A stretch of 64,000 nt of DNA, from the NCBI GenBank assembly GCA_022315425.1, contig JAIUPT010000050.1:1116001-1180000 (forward strand), in the 5' to 3' direction. Shown here one piece after another: positions 21,852 through 31,823 of this stretch; position 1 is the first letter of the stretch; every line of letters starts with the position of its first letter. The stretch comes from Pseudevernia furfuracea. Lineage: Eukaryota; Ascomycota; Lecanoromycetes; Lecanorales; Parmeliaceae. Position numbers and translations under genes: made by a program. The notes beneath the pieces are model-generated. The model was given only the letters and a program-made list of their open reading frames with translations. It searched no databases and was not told where the DNA came from.

Positions 21852-22023
21852 AAACTCAAATCTTTGGTGTAATGTTGGAACTGGTGCTCCATTTTCTGGT
21901 TTCCGTACTTCTTTCCAGCGTCCAATGATACTGAAGCAGTCAAGGTAAGAAATTCGGATGCACTCGCCGAAGCGCTTGATTTATACGGCCTTTAAGCCCC
22001 TTCCCTTCATACACAGGTGCAAA

Positions 22024-24648
22024 CTAGAGACTCTGTTTGCCCCTGGTCTCAATTGGGAAGCAGCACATTGCTAAGAACGCAGCAATGATCAACGATCCGG
22101 AAGCATAAATGGGTGCATTCGGATTCACTCCCCCAGCATGCACTGCGACAATGGGCGCACATAGACCCGTGATCCGGTTGAAGAAAGATGCGATTCCAGT
22201 CCCTGTGCCTCGATTGGGGGCCGGGAACACCTCGGGCGTGTACTGGGGTTATAAATTCGGAGTCAGTATTGCCTATCTGAGGGGGAATATTGAGCCTTGA
22301 AACATGTCTACAGAGTATACACTCTCAAGACATGTCTCAAGTCTCGAGACTGAGTTCAAAAGAGGATGAATGAGCTCCGAAAATACGTACGGCATACAGC
22401 ACACCGTACATTATGTCTATTTCAAAATCATTATTCCTATCACCTTCATTGTGAATGGGTGGACGAAGAATGACAGAACATACTTTGGAAAAAAGCTTCA
22501 AGACTGCTGAAAATAAGCTGGTAGTTGGAATCACTGCTGATTGTGAAGCAAAACAGGAGAATTCCGGTTATCAGTGTGGCGATTGCAATGGTGTATTTGC
22601 GTCCGATAAATTTAATGTCGACCGTATAGGCGGCAATAAATGATCCTGGGACACCAACGATCGAGGTGATACAGTAGTTACGGTACACAATGCTATTCGG
22701 CGTAGGTGCTGTATTCGCTTTTCCAACGTTCTGGAAATACTGTGGGAGAAAGGCATTGAAAAGAGGGTACCCCATTCCAATCGTAGCCCAGCAAAACCAG
22801 ATCAGGCATGCTGCAATTCCTCATTAGCCACACCTATCCCAGACCAGGGGCGCCAGTCCAAGTAGACGATTCGTATAAGTTGAGCTAGTACATACTCATG
22901 ACACTCAGACGTCTAGTTGCGAAAAGAGGCGCGATTCTGTCTTTCGAGAACTTGCCGAGAGTTCGCTTCACGATTTCTACATGAGAAAGCTTGGTATTGT
23001 CGACCACTGCTGGATCACCGCCAATGGCATTCAGGACTTCTTCCGATAGCCTTCAAGACTTCCGGATCAGCGTTACTTCTTCAGAAAACGCTCCGAGAAG
23101 TAGACTCACCAAGTCTTGCGCTTGTTCTTGTAGGCTGTTCTTTTTCAGCCTGGATCTACGACAAGGTGGATGGATGTGCCTGACCTATCCCATGGACCGT
23201 TGCAACAGCCTCAGCCTGACGACCCTGCGAAAGGAGGTATTTGGGCGACTCGAAGAGATGGAAGAAGAAGAATCGAGCCATAAACATTGAAAAGATGATG
23301 GCCCCGACCGTAATATTGAGGTATCTCCAGCCCCAGTTGTCAGCCTTAGAGCAACATGGCGCAGCCGAGACGTCACAAGATTTGAGGTCCGGACTACAAG
23401 TATAATTTGTGAGGAACCCCCAGGCAATAACTGAGCCAAGTAGTTGGCCAAGTGGCCACCATACAGACAACAATGTCAGTAAATTCTGAGACGCGCTTGG
23501 CAGAAATTCCAGAAAGAGTGCCTACTAGACAATCAGCACTATCACCAGATCGTCGATAAAACTTAGGCATACGCCGTCGACAGGCAAATTCCCACCGACC
23601 CCAAATCCCAACGCTGCGTATAGTCCGCAGGTGCCGACCCAGCTTGGACCGCCACCGACTGCAAGGCCAAATACGCCAGCGAGGAACAGGGTCGTATTGA
23701 ACGCTAAGCGTCGACCCACGAGGTCCGCTCCAATGCCCCAAAAAGAAGCCCCCAGGCATAGTCCTACAAATGTGGCACAGGTGGCTTAATGATTTCGGAG
23801 TCAGCACATCTCTTTTAGGATACAGCTTGTGTCGTGCGACCAGTCTTGGGGGTGGCTTGCTCCCGCAACATGTCTTACGACCCATAGAGCATTCTGATTA
23901 GGGCAAAAAATATCCGAAAACATAACTGACTGTATCGGACGTTGTTGGAGCTTACGCCAAACTCGGATGTCAATGATGGCAACGTAAGTGCAACTACCTG
24001 ATTAGAGAGTTCAATTCATAGTCTCAAGGCTATTGTGGCGCTCGGAGTGTACCTGAAGCACCAAGCTATGCACACGGGTAGTCAGTATACAATTCAGATC
24101 CTCAACCTTAGGCGGGACGTGAATTACTTGTCTGCTAACCATCCAAAACCGCAGAGTACAAAGAGCTGCCATTGGTATGATCCCATACCAATATCCATGA
24201 TGGCCTTGTTAATGACCTTGGACTTTCCTATTCTCTGTCAGAACCATGCAACTGTCCTCAAGGGCTTCTCCAAAGGCTCATCAGGGTGGCGCAGCAGAAT
24301 TCGGGGCATAGCAAGGGGAGCACATTGCGTACGATCATAGGCGGTATCATGGCCGGAAGCCGCAATATCTATAGATCCAGGTTACCAGCTGCCTAAATAG
24401 ATTGCCTATGTTCCTAGCGTACCCAGATCTATTTCTGCCCGAAGACCCTCCACGGTATTTGCACTGTATTCACCGCCAACGTTGGCTTCACCATCCTTAT
24501 CATTTACGGGGGCATTTGGGGAAATGCCCAGCTTTTCATTGTGGTCTGCAACCACAGAAGCGTTTCGCGTTGCATGCGCCAACGGTACAAAAACATCAGG
24601 GAAATCGCTGACATGGTGCTTCTGAAATGGGTTCATAAAAATATGCAT
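22024..24648 (-). CDS. MFS transporter, SVOP/SV2-like, 12 exons
   Basis: Exons from the 5' side are 24648-24423, 24368-24333, 24227-24128, 24065-24053, 23997-23931, 23784-23573, 23521-23185, 23134-23110, 23050-22896, 22810-22484, 22416-22391 and 22242-22024 (580 residues). All phases agree. Family motifs appear in order: KAIMDIGMGSYQWQLFVLCG, LTLPSLTSEFGVSSNNVRYT, the MFS signature GADLVGRRLAFN, LPVDG-ALFLEFLPSAS, LFESPKYLLSQGR (like PESPRWL of sugar transporters), EEVLNAIGGDP, GMGYPLFNAFLPQYF, IMYGVLYA-YTPEVFPAPNRG and a short tail. Exons of 13, 25, 26 and 36 nt are unusual. Substrate unknown; related proteins carry organic anions or sugars. The start could be 24636. Confidence 0.88.
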
Positions 24649-26035
24649 CTTGACGATGTTGCAATTCAGCTGACCAGATGGACTGCTGTAGATGTGCCTG
24701 GTCTTCAGAGGTAATGTTTCAATTGGAATTTGCCCTCGGAAGATGCAGAATATTCCAAGTAAACGGTTCACACGTTTATAGGTTTCGAGGGTGCTTGGTT
24801 GTAGTATTTAACTTATTCACGAATAGAGCATGACACAACTGAATTGGCGTTTTTCGAGCTGCATTGGCTGCTAGACAGAGAAAGGTCGGATTCTTGGTGC
24901 GGGCAGAGTGTATTCGAGCAGGAAAATGCTGGGGATGCCGGAGATGAAAGAAAATAAGGGAGTGGGAGGAGAGGTATTTAATAAGAAAGGTGACTTCCAA
25001 TTATTGCATAGTACGGGCCGGAGCACGTGCACACGCTGCTTCACGCTTCTCACGGGCCACTGGGCGTAAGGTAATTAATGTACCTACTCAGATACGGAGG
25101 TAGGGTATTTTGAGGGGCTTATTCAACCCCACGTCTCGAAAAGTCGTTGGACAAAGTGCAGACCCGAAGTCTTGGCGCTTTCTGCGGTTTCTCCGCACTA
25201 AACCATGAGCGGGATGGTGAGAGCAAGACGGGCATCATCCCGCTCAAGGCTCAGCGCGCGGTTGTTGAAAAGACAAGCTGGTTTGGGGTGCTTCAAGTCC
25301 TTGCGGGTTGAGTGTTATCCTTCCGAACCTCGAGGATTTCATATATTGCAACACCTTGAAACAACCGACGTAAGCCTATGTTGCGGTCAATGGTCTACCT
25401 GGGGCCTCAAGCCCGTTTTCAGGCCTGCAATTGGTCGTCTATTCTCTGGAGCTCAAGGGACGATATATGTCGTAGCTAGAACTACTGCGTATACTCATCT
25501 TTTAACGTCAACTCTGCGCAATTAGAAAAGTTTACAAAGGAACCATTTTATGAGCAACTCTGATCCCTTGCATGGCACAAGGTTGTTTCAATGCCACAAC
25601 AATGCCCTTAGTCTTTTTGGTCTTCTCCTTGCATCGAAACACGCTTCATGAAAGTAAAGGAGGCATAAGCCTTAAGTATGTAGATAATAACAAGTAAACA
25701 GTCCGCAATTGTGCGCAAGTACATAAAGTTTACTCCGTTAACCTAGGTAGTGCTAAGTACTCAGCCCTGCCATTTTTCCAGATCGGCAGCCGCTCCAACG
25801 GTTTGAGGCAGTGATGATGTCGCCCGTTTTACATATGAATCCTCATCCGAGAAACGTGGCAAACGATATCTGAATGGCTACCTGCATTGATGCAGACAAC
25901 CTTCGAACGAAAGCAGACAAAACTCAAACACCGTTGAATTCAACACCGCTCAGCTAAGGATCTCGTGACCAAAACGCAGTGGTCACATCGAACAGCAGTA
26001 CTACAATACACTGTCAACATCTATTACGGTCTACG
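24649..26035. other. Intergenic, nothing recognised
   Basis: 5' flank of the MFS gene and promoter of the next gene, about 1.4 kb. Open frames here (for example near 25205-25525) show no family features. Confidence 0.55.
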
Positions 26036-26991
26036 ATGAAGCTCTTGCAGATAATAGCGACCGTCCTGGCAGGAGCCTTGATCGCTTCATCCTTTTCAAT
26101 ACGATCTACGCGATACTTCCAAGGAGGGATCTCACGCCGAGAGTCAGACCCAGAACCGCTACCTGCGCCACCGAACGAACGCTTCGATGAAGAGCTCCTA
26201 AGCTATCTTGAAAAGAGAAGAGGTGGGGGCGGGTCGAGTGGAGGCGGGGGACATTCTTCATCCGGTTCGTCGAGCTCGTCCTCAGGGAGCTCTGGAAGCT
26301 CTTCCGGGTCATCAGGAGGAGCCAAATCTGGGAGCAGCGGCAGTACTGGTAGCAGTGGCAGCTCGAGTGGCTCTCGTGGGACCACCAGGTGAATGGCTTC
26401 GCGATATCAGATAAAACACACAAGTATTGACACCACTACAGCTCTTCCTCCTCAGTAAGCCCTTCGTATGGTGGCGGCAGGTACTATGCTGGCGGTGCCA
26501 CATCATCCTACAGATCTGGAGGAAGATCACCCGGCGGTATCCTACCCTTCGCGTTGGCCGGGGCCGCGCTCGGAATCTTCCCTGGTCTCTGGCTCTATGG
26601 AGCATATGAATACCCCTACAACCATGATTACAACTTCCACAATCAAACCAACTCTTCCGAGGCCCAAGGTCAGAACGAGACCCTCCCTGTTACTTGTTTG
26701 TGTCAGATGTACAGCGCCTGCGGATGTGACAACAACTCGAATACGACCTATTTGGATTCGCTTGTGGGGAACGGGAGCGCTGCGGATGAAAACGGCACAC
26801 TGATCCACGTCGGAGACGTAAATGGCATCAAAACACTGATTATCAATGGAACTCTTCCGAACGGCACGAACGGTACTGATGACAACAGTACGTCGTCAAC
26901 GACCAGTGATGCTGCAAGGCAACACCTGCTTGAGTACTCGGGTTTCTGGCTCGTTGGTGCTATTGTGGGAGCTACTGTCTGGCTGCTTTGA
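26036..26991 (+). CDS. Secreted Ser/Gly-rich glycoprotein, DUF7732-like
   Basis: Exons are 26036-26388 and 26442-26991 (300 residues); the intron splices RGTT to SSSSVSPSYGGG. A signal peptide (KLLQIIATVLAGALIASSFS) is followed by a Lys-Arg processing-like site (LEKRRGG). A low-complexity Gly/Ser stretch (residues about 65-150) leads to the conserved core RSPGGILPFALAGAALGIFPGLWLYGAYEYPY, which contains a membrane segment. A Cys motif CLCQMYSACGCDNN and many Asn-X-Ser/Thr sites follow, then a hydrophobic C-terminus (FWLVGAIVGATVWLL), which could be a GPI signal or a second membrane helix. The core matches a fungal family I recall as DUF7732. Function unknown; surface location likely. Confidence 0.78.
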
Positions 26992-28781
26992 GGAGGCTAG
27001 GTGAAGAAGAGAAATTGCCGGGCTTGAGATTGCCCACGAGGCTGGAGTTGAGGTTATTTGGAGAACCATGCGAGCTTCTGATGATCAATGAATGCAAGGC
27101 GCTGGAGGCTTTTGTCAATACTATGGTTCAGGAGGAGCGTCAGTGTCAGCATAGTGCTGATGTGCTTTGGTGATAACATTATTCAGTAGGTACATCAGAT
27201 AGGTACTCGCACAAAATCTATCACTGGAGAAAAATTTCGGTTTTGGAATAGTTGATACAATGGACCTATCATGTCGCTTCAAATGCATGACATCGTGATT
27301 ACGTGGAGATAATGCTTTCACACCATCCTTGTTATATAATTCCGGTCTCGCGAGCAACGGCCGTACTCTGAGAGTGGCAACTTGGCGAGTCTGTTTATTC
27401 TTATCACCGCCAAGAGAAAGCGGCAAGCATGTTGATCTACCTACCTTATGCGAGCCATGCAAAAACCCTCCTCTCCGAATTTCTGCAGAGACGTCGCTGT
27501 CCGCTGCACCGGGCCCGTTTCGTGTCTGCAATCTGCAGTCTGCACTCCACGCCTTGCCTTGGCGTAGCGTTTATGCCCTCCAACCTCCTTGACTCGTCGC
27601 GTCTGCCCGTTTCAGGATCTGTACGCTCGGTTTGCTTACCAGGCTAGCCTAAGTAGTCGCTGGGTGGGAAGAAGAAAGTTAGCAGGCGTGGACGCTACCG
27701 ATTTATTGCTCCGCTCTTTTGAGCTTCTTTTTATTAGCGGGCTGGGAAGATCACACGCCATGAACCTTCCTGGAGGGAATCTGAGCCGAGGCGATAGATC
27801 CGTGAGACTTTGTTGGTCTGGCAACAAACGGTGAGGCTGGTTACCACAGTGATCAATTGACCGCCTCTGTAGCTTCCCGGATTTATTCTGATTCGATGGC
27901 TGGGAGCGGAGGAGAGTGACTGGCGGGGGGCGTTTTTCTTCGGACCTCCACAAGCGCTGACGTCTCCTATTCAGAAAATCCACCGAGCTTTGCCCGTCTC
28001 AGCACAGCATAGATCTTCCTGCCCGGCACTAATCGAGGTTTTGTAATCGCCATGTAACATTTTCACCAGGGGTAGGATATCCAATCAGATGAAGGAGCGA
28101 GAGCCAAAAGCGGGGTGCATTGCAATGGTTGCGGGCGACATGATGAAATGCACCACAAGGATGGCGAGCTTCTTATTGGCTAGCTCTAGGCAAAAGGGGC
28201 ATCAATGTTATTTACCAGCCTTTTTAAAAGCGCCCCTCAGTATTTGAGAAAGCCGAGAGATGCTATAATTGTCTTTTTTCTTTGGTCTGTTCTGGTTGGG
28301 TAAAAGGGTATGTTTTGGGGGGGATGGGCTTGAATGGATTGGGGGAGGTTGGGAACTAGAATCCTTAAAATCCTTATTATCCTTTGGTGATGGTGGGTAA
28401 ATCGTGCCACATAATTAGCTCATCAGCTGCGGGAGGGCTAAATTAGTTTGCGCTAGGTATAGACTAGGTATAGGATCTCCCAGTGCGACCAATCTCGACC
28501 CATGGAAGGGGGGGGGGGCCACTAGCAGATTTTCCGTGCAGCCGATTAATTCATAAACAGCTCACATTCCTCGCCTTTTTCCACTTCTTTCCTTTTTACC
28601 ATCTCACTATACACAAACACACAATTTCTTCACATTTCTCTCCCTTTTCTTCTCATCAACATCAACAATCACAGTCGCTTCGGATCTATTTACGATCAGT
28701 ACATTCGCTTCCTTCAAAAGCAAAATATTACCTACATCTCCAATAACCTCCAAACCTCAAATAATATCATCATCCTTCGCA
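26992..28781. other. Intergenic, long promoter of the PIR-like gene
   Basis: About 1.8 kb with no supported gene. A G-tract lies near 28507-28518. The last 200 bases are strongly C/T/A-rich with CAACATCAACAATCAC-type leader sequence, typical of highly expressed fungal genes. Confidence 0.55.
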
Positions 28782-29336
28782 ATGCCTTCCATCCAGAAGA
28801 TCGTCCTTGCTCTGGCCTTCGCTGCCTCTGCCTTCGCTGCACAGATTAGTGACGGACAAATCCAGCAACCAACCTCCACATTTACTCCTGTTGTTGTCCC
28901 CGCCATCAAGCAAATCACCGACGGCCAGCTCCAGCAAGTCACCTCCACCACCTCCGCTACTCCAGTTGTCACTCCCGCCGTCGCCAAGCAAATCACCGAC
29001 GGCCAGCTCCAGCAAGTCACCTCCACCACCTCCGCTACTCCAGTTGTCACTCCCGCCGTCGTCAAGCAAATCACCGACGGCCAGCTCCAGCAAGTCACCT
29101 CCAAAACCTCCACTACTCCAGTTGTCACTCCCGCCGTCGTCAAACAAATCACCGACGGTCAAATCCAGCAAGTCGCCTCAGCCAGCAAGGCCCCCATCGT
29201 TTCCGCCAACGCCACCTCAGTCACTACCCCATCTGTTACAGCTGCTACTTTCCACGGCGCTGCTCCTCTCATGAGCTACAGCATGGAATTGGTGACCGTC
29301 GCCATCGGTGCCGCTGCCGTGCTCGCCATGCTATAA
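28782..29336 (+). CDS. PIR-repeat cell-wall protein with GPI-like tail
   Basis: 184 residues, intronless. A signal peptide (IVLALAFAASAFAA) is followed directly by QISDGQIQQ and then four copies of the PIR signature QITDGQ(L/I)QQ spaced by Ser/Thr/Val/Pro linkers. The Gln in this motif forms the alkali-labile ester to beta-1,3-glucan in yeast Pir proteins (PF00399). The classic Pir four-cysteine C-terminus is absent; no Cys is visible in the protein. Instead, a short Ser/Thr region leads to a hydrophobic end (ELVTVAIGAAAVLAML) typical of a GPI attachment signal. No Kex2 site precedes the repeats. It is therefore a small PIR/GPI-type wall protein, probably crosslinking glucan and contributing to wall strength. 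Confidence 0.88.
   Translation: MPSIQKIVLALAFAASAFAAQISDGQIQQPTSTFTPVVVPAIKQITDGQLQQVTSTTSATPVVTPAVAKQITDGQLQQVTSTTSATPVVTPAVVKQITDGQLQQVTSKTSTTPVVTPAVVKQITDGQIQQVASASKAPIVSANATSVTTPSVTAATFHGAAPLMSYSMELVTVAIGAAAVLAML
28909..29142 (+). repeat. Three near-identical 78-bp PIR-coding repeats
   Basis: Units of 26 codons start at AAGCAAATCACCGACGG near 28909, 28987 and 29065, with very few base differences. The flanking PIR units (28848 and 29143) are more divergent. Confidence 0.9.
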
Positions 29337-30080
29337 ACAGCTCGTACCTTCAACACAACTATCAGCAATTTTCACGGTCACCGTGTGGGGAAGTGGGAGG
29401 ATATGGACAGCTCGCAGTTATCTTTCTTGATGCATATCGGTTGGAAAAGAAGTTACGATTAATGGGGAGGAGAGGCATTCGATTCATGTAATTAGGCATC
29501 ACAGGAGCATTATCATCATGGCACTTCAATAGTCTTGCGACCGAAAATCCTCAGCACGACCCTCGCGCACATTCAGCATCCAGCGTTGAGTATAGGATAG
29601 ATTAATAATATCAAGTACGAAACTCATCTAATTCGTCTCTGTCGTTTGAACTTTCCATATGTCTTGTAGGATCATGCAGTCCCTCAATCGTCCTGGCTCT
29701 CATTTCTTTTTAAACTCGGTCGGAAATGTCCGTATCAAGTCTCGTTTCCACCATCTCCCCCCTCTCCAAATAACAATAGATCTCCAAGGGGCGTCCTAGT
29801 CTCGCTGTGTCCATAATTTCTCTCCATCGTCCCTCTCCTACTTTGAAGAGCTCGACAACCCACACCGGTGACCTCCGATAGCGCCTAGTGAACCCCACAT
29901 TTGCCATTACGCGATGAAAGTTTCTATGGCCATGACTAGTAACAGCCAGCGCAAAATGGCTCATACCAAAAACTCAATGCTGTTCTCTATCGGTTCTTCC
30001 TCTACGGTGTGTAAGAGCCGACGTGTACGGGAACAGGACTGGCAAGAGCTTGGTTGAGATAGCACAGTCCGCGAGAGTCT
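29337..30080. other. Intergenic, nothing recognised
   Basis: 3' flank of the PIR-like gene and 5' region of the monocarboxylate-type transporter gene. No supported coding sequence. Confidence 0.55.
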
Positions 30081-31823
30081 ATGAGCCCACTGCAAAATGG
30101 AGAAAAGGCACTGGATGAAGGAATTTATGCAAATGGACACAATGGACACAATGGCCACACCAGAGCCCTAGCTCTACAGCCTGTCTCTGGTGAAGAGAAA
30201 GAGAACTTGGAACCCATTGCCTACCGCCGCCAGTCTACCGCCAATTCTCTTAACGAGAAGGCTGAAAGCCTACGCAATGGAGATGCTCTCCAGCATCCCT
30301 CAGCCGAGAGGACGACGGATGGTGCAGCTGCCAACGACAACGGCAACAAATTGAGCCAAACACCAGCAGAGCAACTCTATCCGGTACCAGAGAACGACAG
30401 CTCAGCCCCTAATGTCTCCAATCGTCCTCCTCCAACCCCCACTGATGGCCCCATACCTAGCGAAAAGACTAGACCACAAGACCAAGCTGACGGACACACC
30501 TTTCCAGAAGGTGGTCTGCGTGCCTGGCTCGTCGTCCTTGGATCCTTCAGCGGCATGACGGCCAGCTTTGGGATTCTCAATAGCGCTGGAGCATTTCAGG
30601 CGTACCTCAGCACGCACCAATTAGTTCATGAATCCCCCAGCGCTGTGGGCTGGATCTTCAGTCTCTACGCTTTCCTCACGTTCTTCTGTGGCGTGCAGAT
30701 TGGACCCATTTTTGATGCATACGGTCCCAGGTGGCTGGTATTTGCAGGCACTGTGTGCTTGGTCGGTGGAATGATGGGGGTGGCTGAGAGTACCAGTAAG
30801 TGCTGGTCGCTTCTGTACATCATTTCATGGCTGTCTCTCAGCTCTGGCTCTAACCTCACGCCTTTGCTGACCTCTCCTTCCCTTTTAGAGCTCTGGCATT
30901 TCCTCTTAACATACTCCATCCTCTGCGGTATCGGCTCCTCCCTAATCTTCACCCCAGCAATCGGCTCCATAGCACACTTCTTCTACAGACGCCGCGCCGC
31001 TACTACAGGTCTCGCTACCACCGGCGGTAGTGCGGGTGGCATCATCTTTCCTCTGATGCTCCAACGTCTCTTTCCTGAAGTCGGCTTCCAGTGGGCAACG
31101 CGAGTCGTTGCATTCCTCTTCCTCTTCCTACTTTGTATTGCCAACCTGCTCATACGCAGCCGTCTACAACCATCGAAAGACAGCCGTGTTGTTCAGAATA
31201 TCTGGCCCGATTGGCGGATATTCAAAAACCGAGTCTTCGTATTGACGACTGCCGGGGTCTTCTTTATCGAGTGGGCTCTGTTCATACCACTTTCCTACAT
31301 CTCGTCTTACGCTCTTGCTGAGGGTGTTTCGCCTGCGTTCAGCTATCAACTGCTCGCTATCCTGAACGCAGGGTCTTTCTTTGGTCGGTGGGCGCCGGGC
31401 TATATGGCCGACCTGTTCGGGCGATTCAATACGATGATTATCACCGTGGCTCTATGTCTCATATCCGTCCTCGCTGTGTGGCTCACTAGCTCACCAGAGG
31501 AGGGTAGCAAAGGTATCGCTCAGCTGATTATCTTTTGCGTCCTCTTCGGCTTCGCCTCTGGAAGCAACATCAGTCTTACACCAGTCTGTGTAGGACAGTT
31601 GTGCGGGACTGAAGTCTTTGGAAGATGGTATGCGAGTTTATACACTGTGGTGAGCTTCGGCTGCTTGACTGGTATACCGATCGCGGGGCAGCTTCTGGCG
31701 ACGGAGGGAGGGAAGTATACTGGCTTGATCGGGTTCGTGGGAGCTTGTTATGGAGGGGGCCTAATATGCTTCATTTGGGCTAGGGTTTTGAAAGTCGGTT
31801 GGAGTCTGAGGAAGATCTACTAA
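30081..31823 (+). CDS. MFS monocarboxylate transporter-like (MCT/Mch family)
   Basis: Exons are 30081-30795 and 30889-31823 (549 residues). A disordered N-terminus of about 130 residues has NGHNGHNGH repeats and many Pro/Ser. The conserved start of the transporter is PEGGLRAWLVVLGSF, a hallmark of fungal MCT-like proteins. Twelve hydrophobic segments follow; other landmarks are GPIFDAYGPRWLVF (loop 2-3), ILCGIGSSLIFTPAIG, FYRRRAATTGLATTGGSAGG, and FGRWAPGYMADLFGRFN in the second half. The open frame passes through a 93-nt intron without a stop; splicing it gives AEST-KLWHFLLTYSILCG, which fits the family. Yeast relatives (Mch1-5) carry monocarboxylates or riboflavin; the substrate here cannot be told from sequence. 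Confidence 0.9.
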   Translation: MSPLQNGEKALDEGIYANGHNGHNGHTRALALQPVSGEEKENLEPIAYRRQSTANSLNEKAESLRNGDALQHPSAERTTDGAAANDNGNKLSQTPAEQLYPVPENDSSAPNVSNRPPPTPTDGPIPSEKTRPQDQADGHTFPEGGLRAWLVVLGSFSGMTASFGILNSAGAFQAYLSTHQLVHESPSAVGWIFSLYAFLTFFCGVQIGPIFDAYGPRWLVFAGTVCLVGGMMGVAESTSKCWSLLYIISWLSLSSGSNLTPLLTSPSLLELWHFLLTYSILCGIGSSLIFTPAIGSIAHFFYRRRAATTGLATTGGSAGGIIFPLMLQRLFPEVGFQWATRVVAFLFLFLLCIANLLIRSRLQPSKDSRVVQNIWPDWRIFKNRVFVLTTAGVFFIEWALFIPLSYISSYALAEGVSPAFSYQLLAILNAGSFFGRWAPGYMADLFGRFNTMIITVALCLISVLAVWLTSSPEEGSKGIAQLIIFCVLFGFASGSNISLTPVCVGQLCGTEVFGRWYASLYTVVSFGCLTGIPIAGQLLATEGGKYTGLIGFVGACYGGGLICFIWARVLKVGWSLRKIY

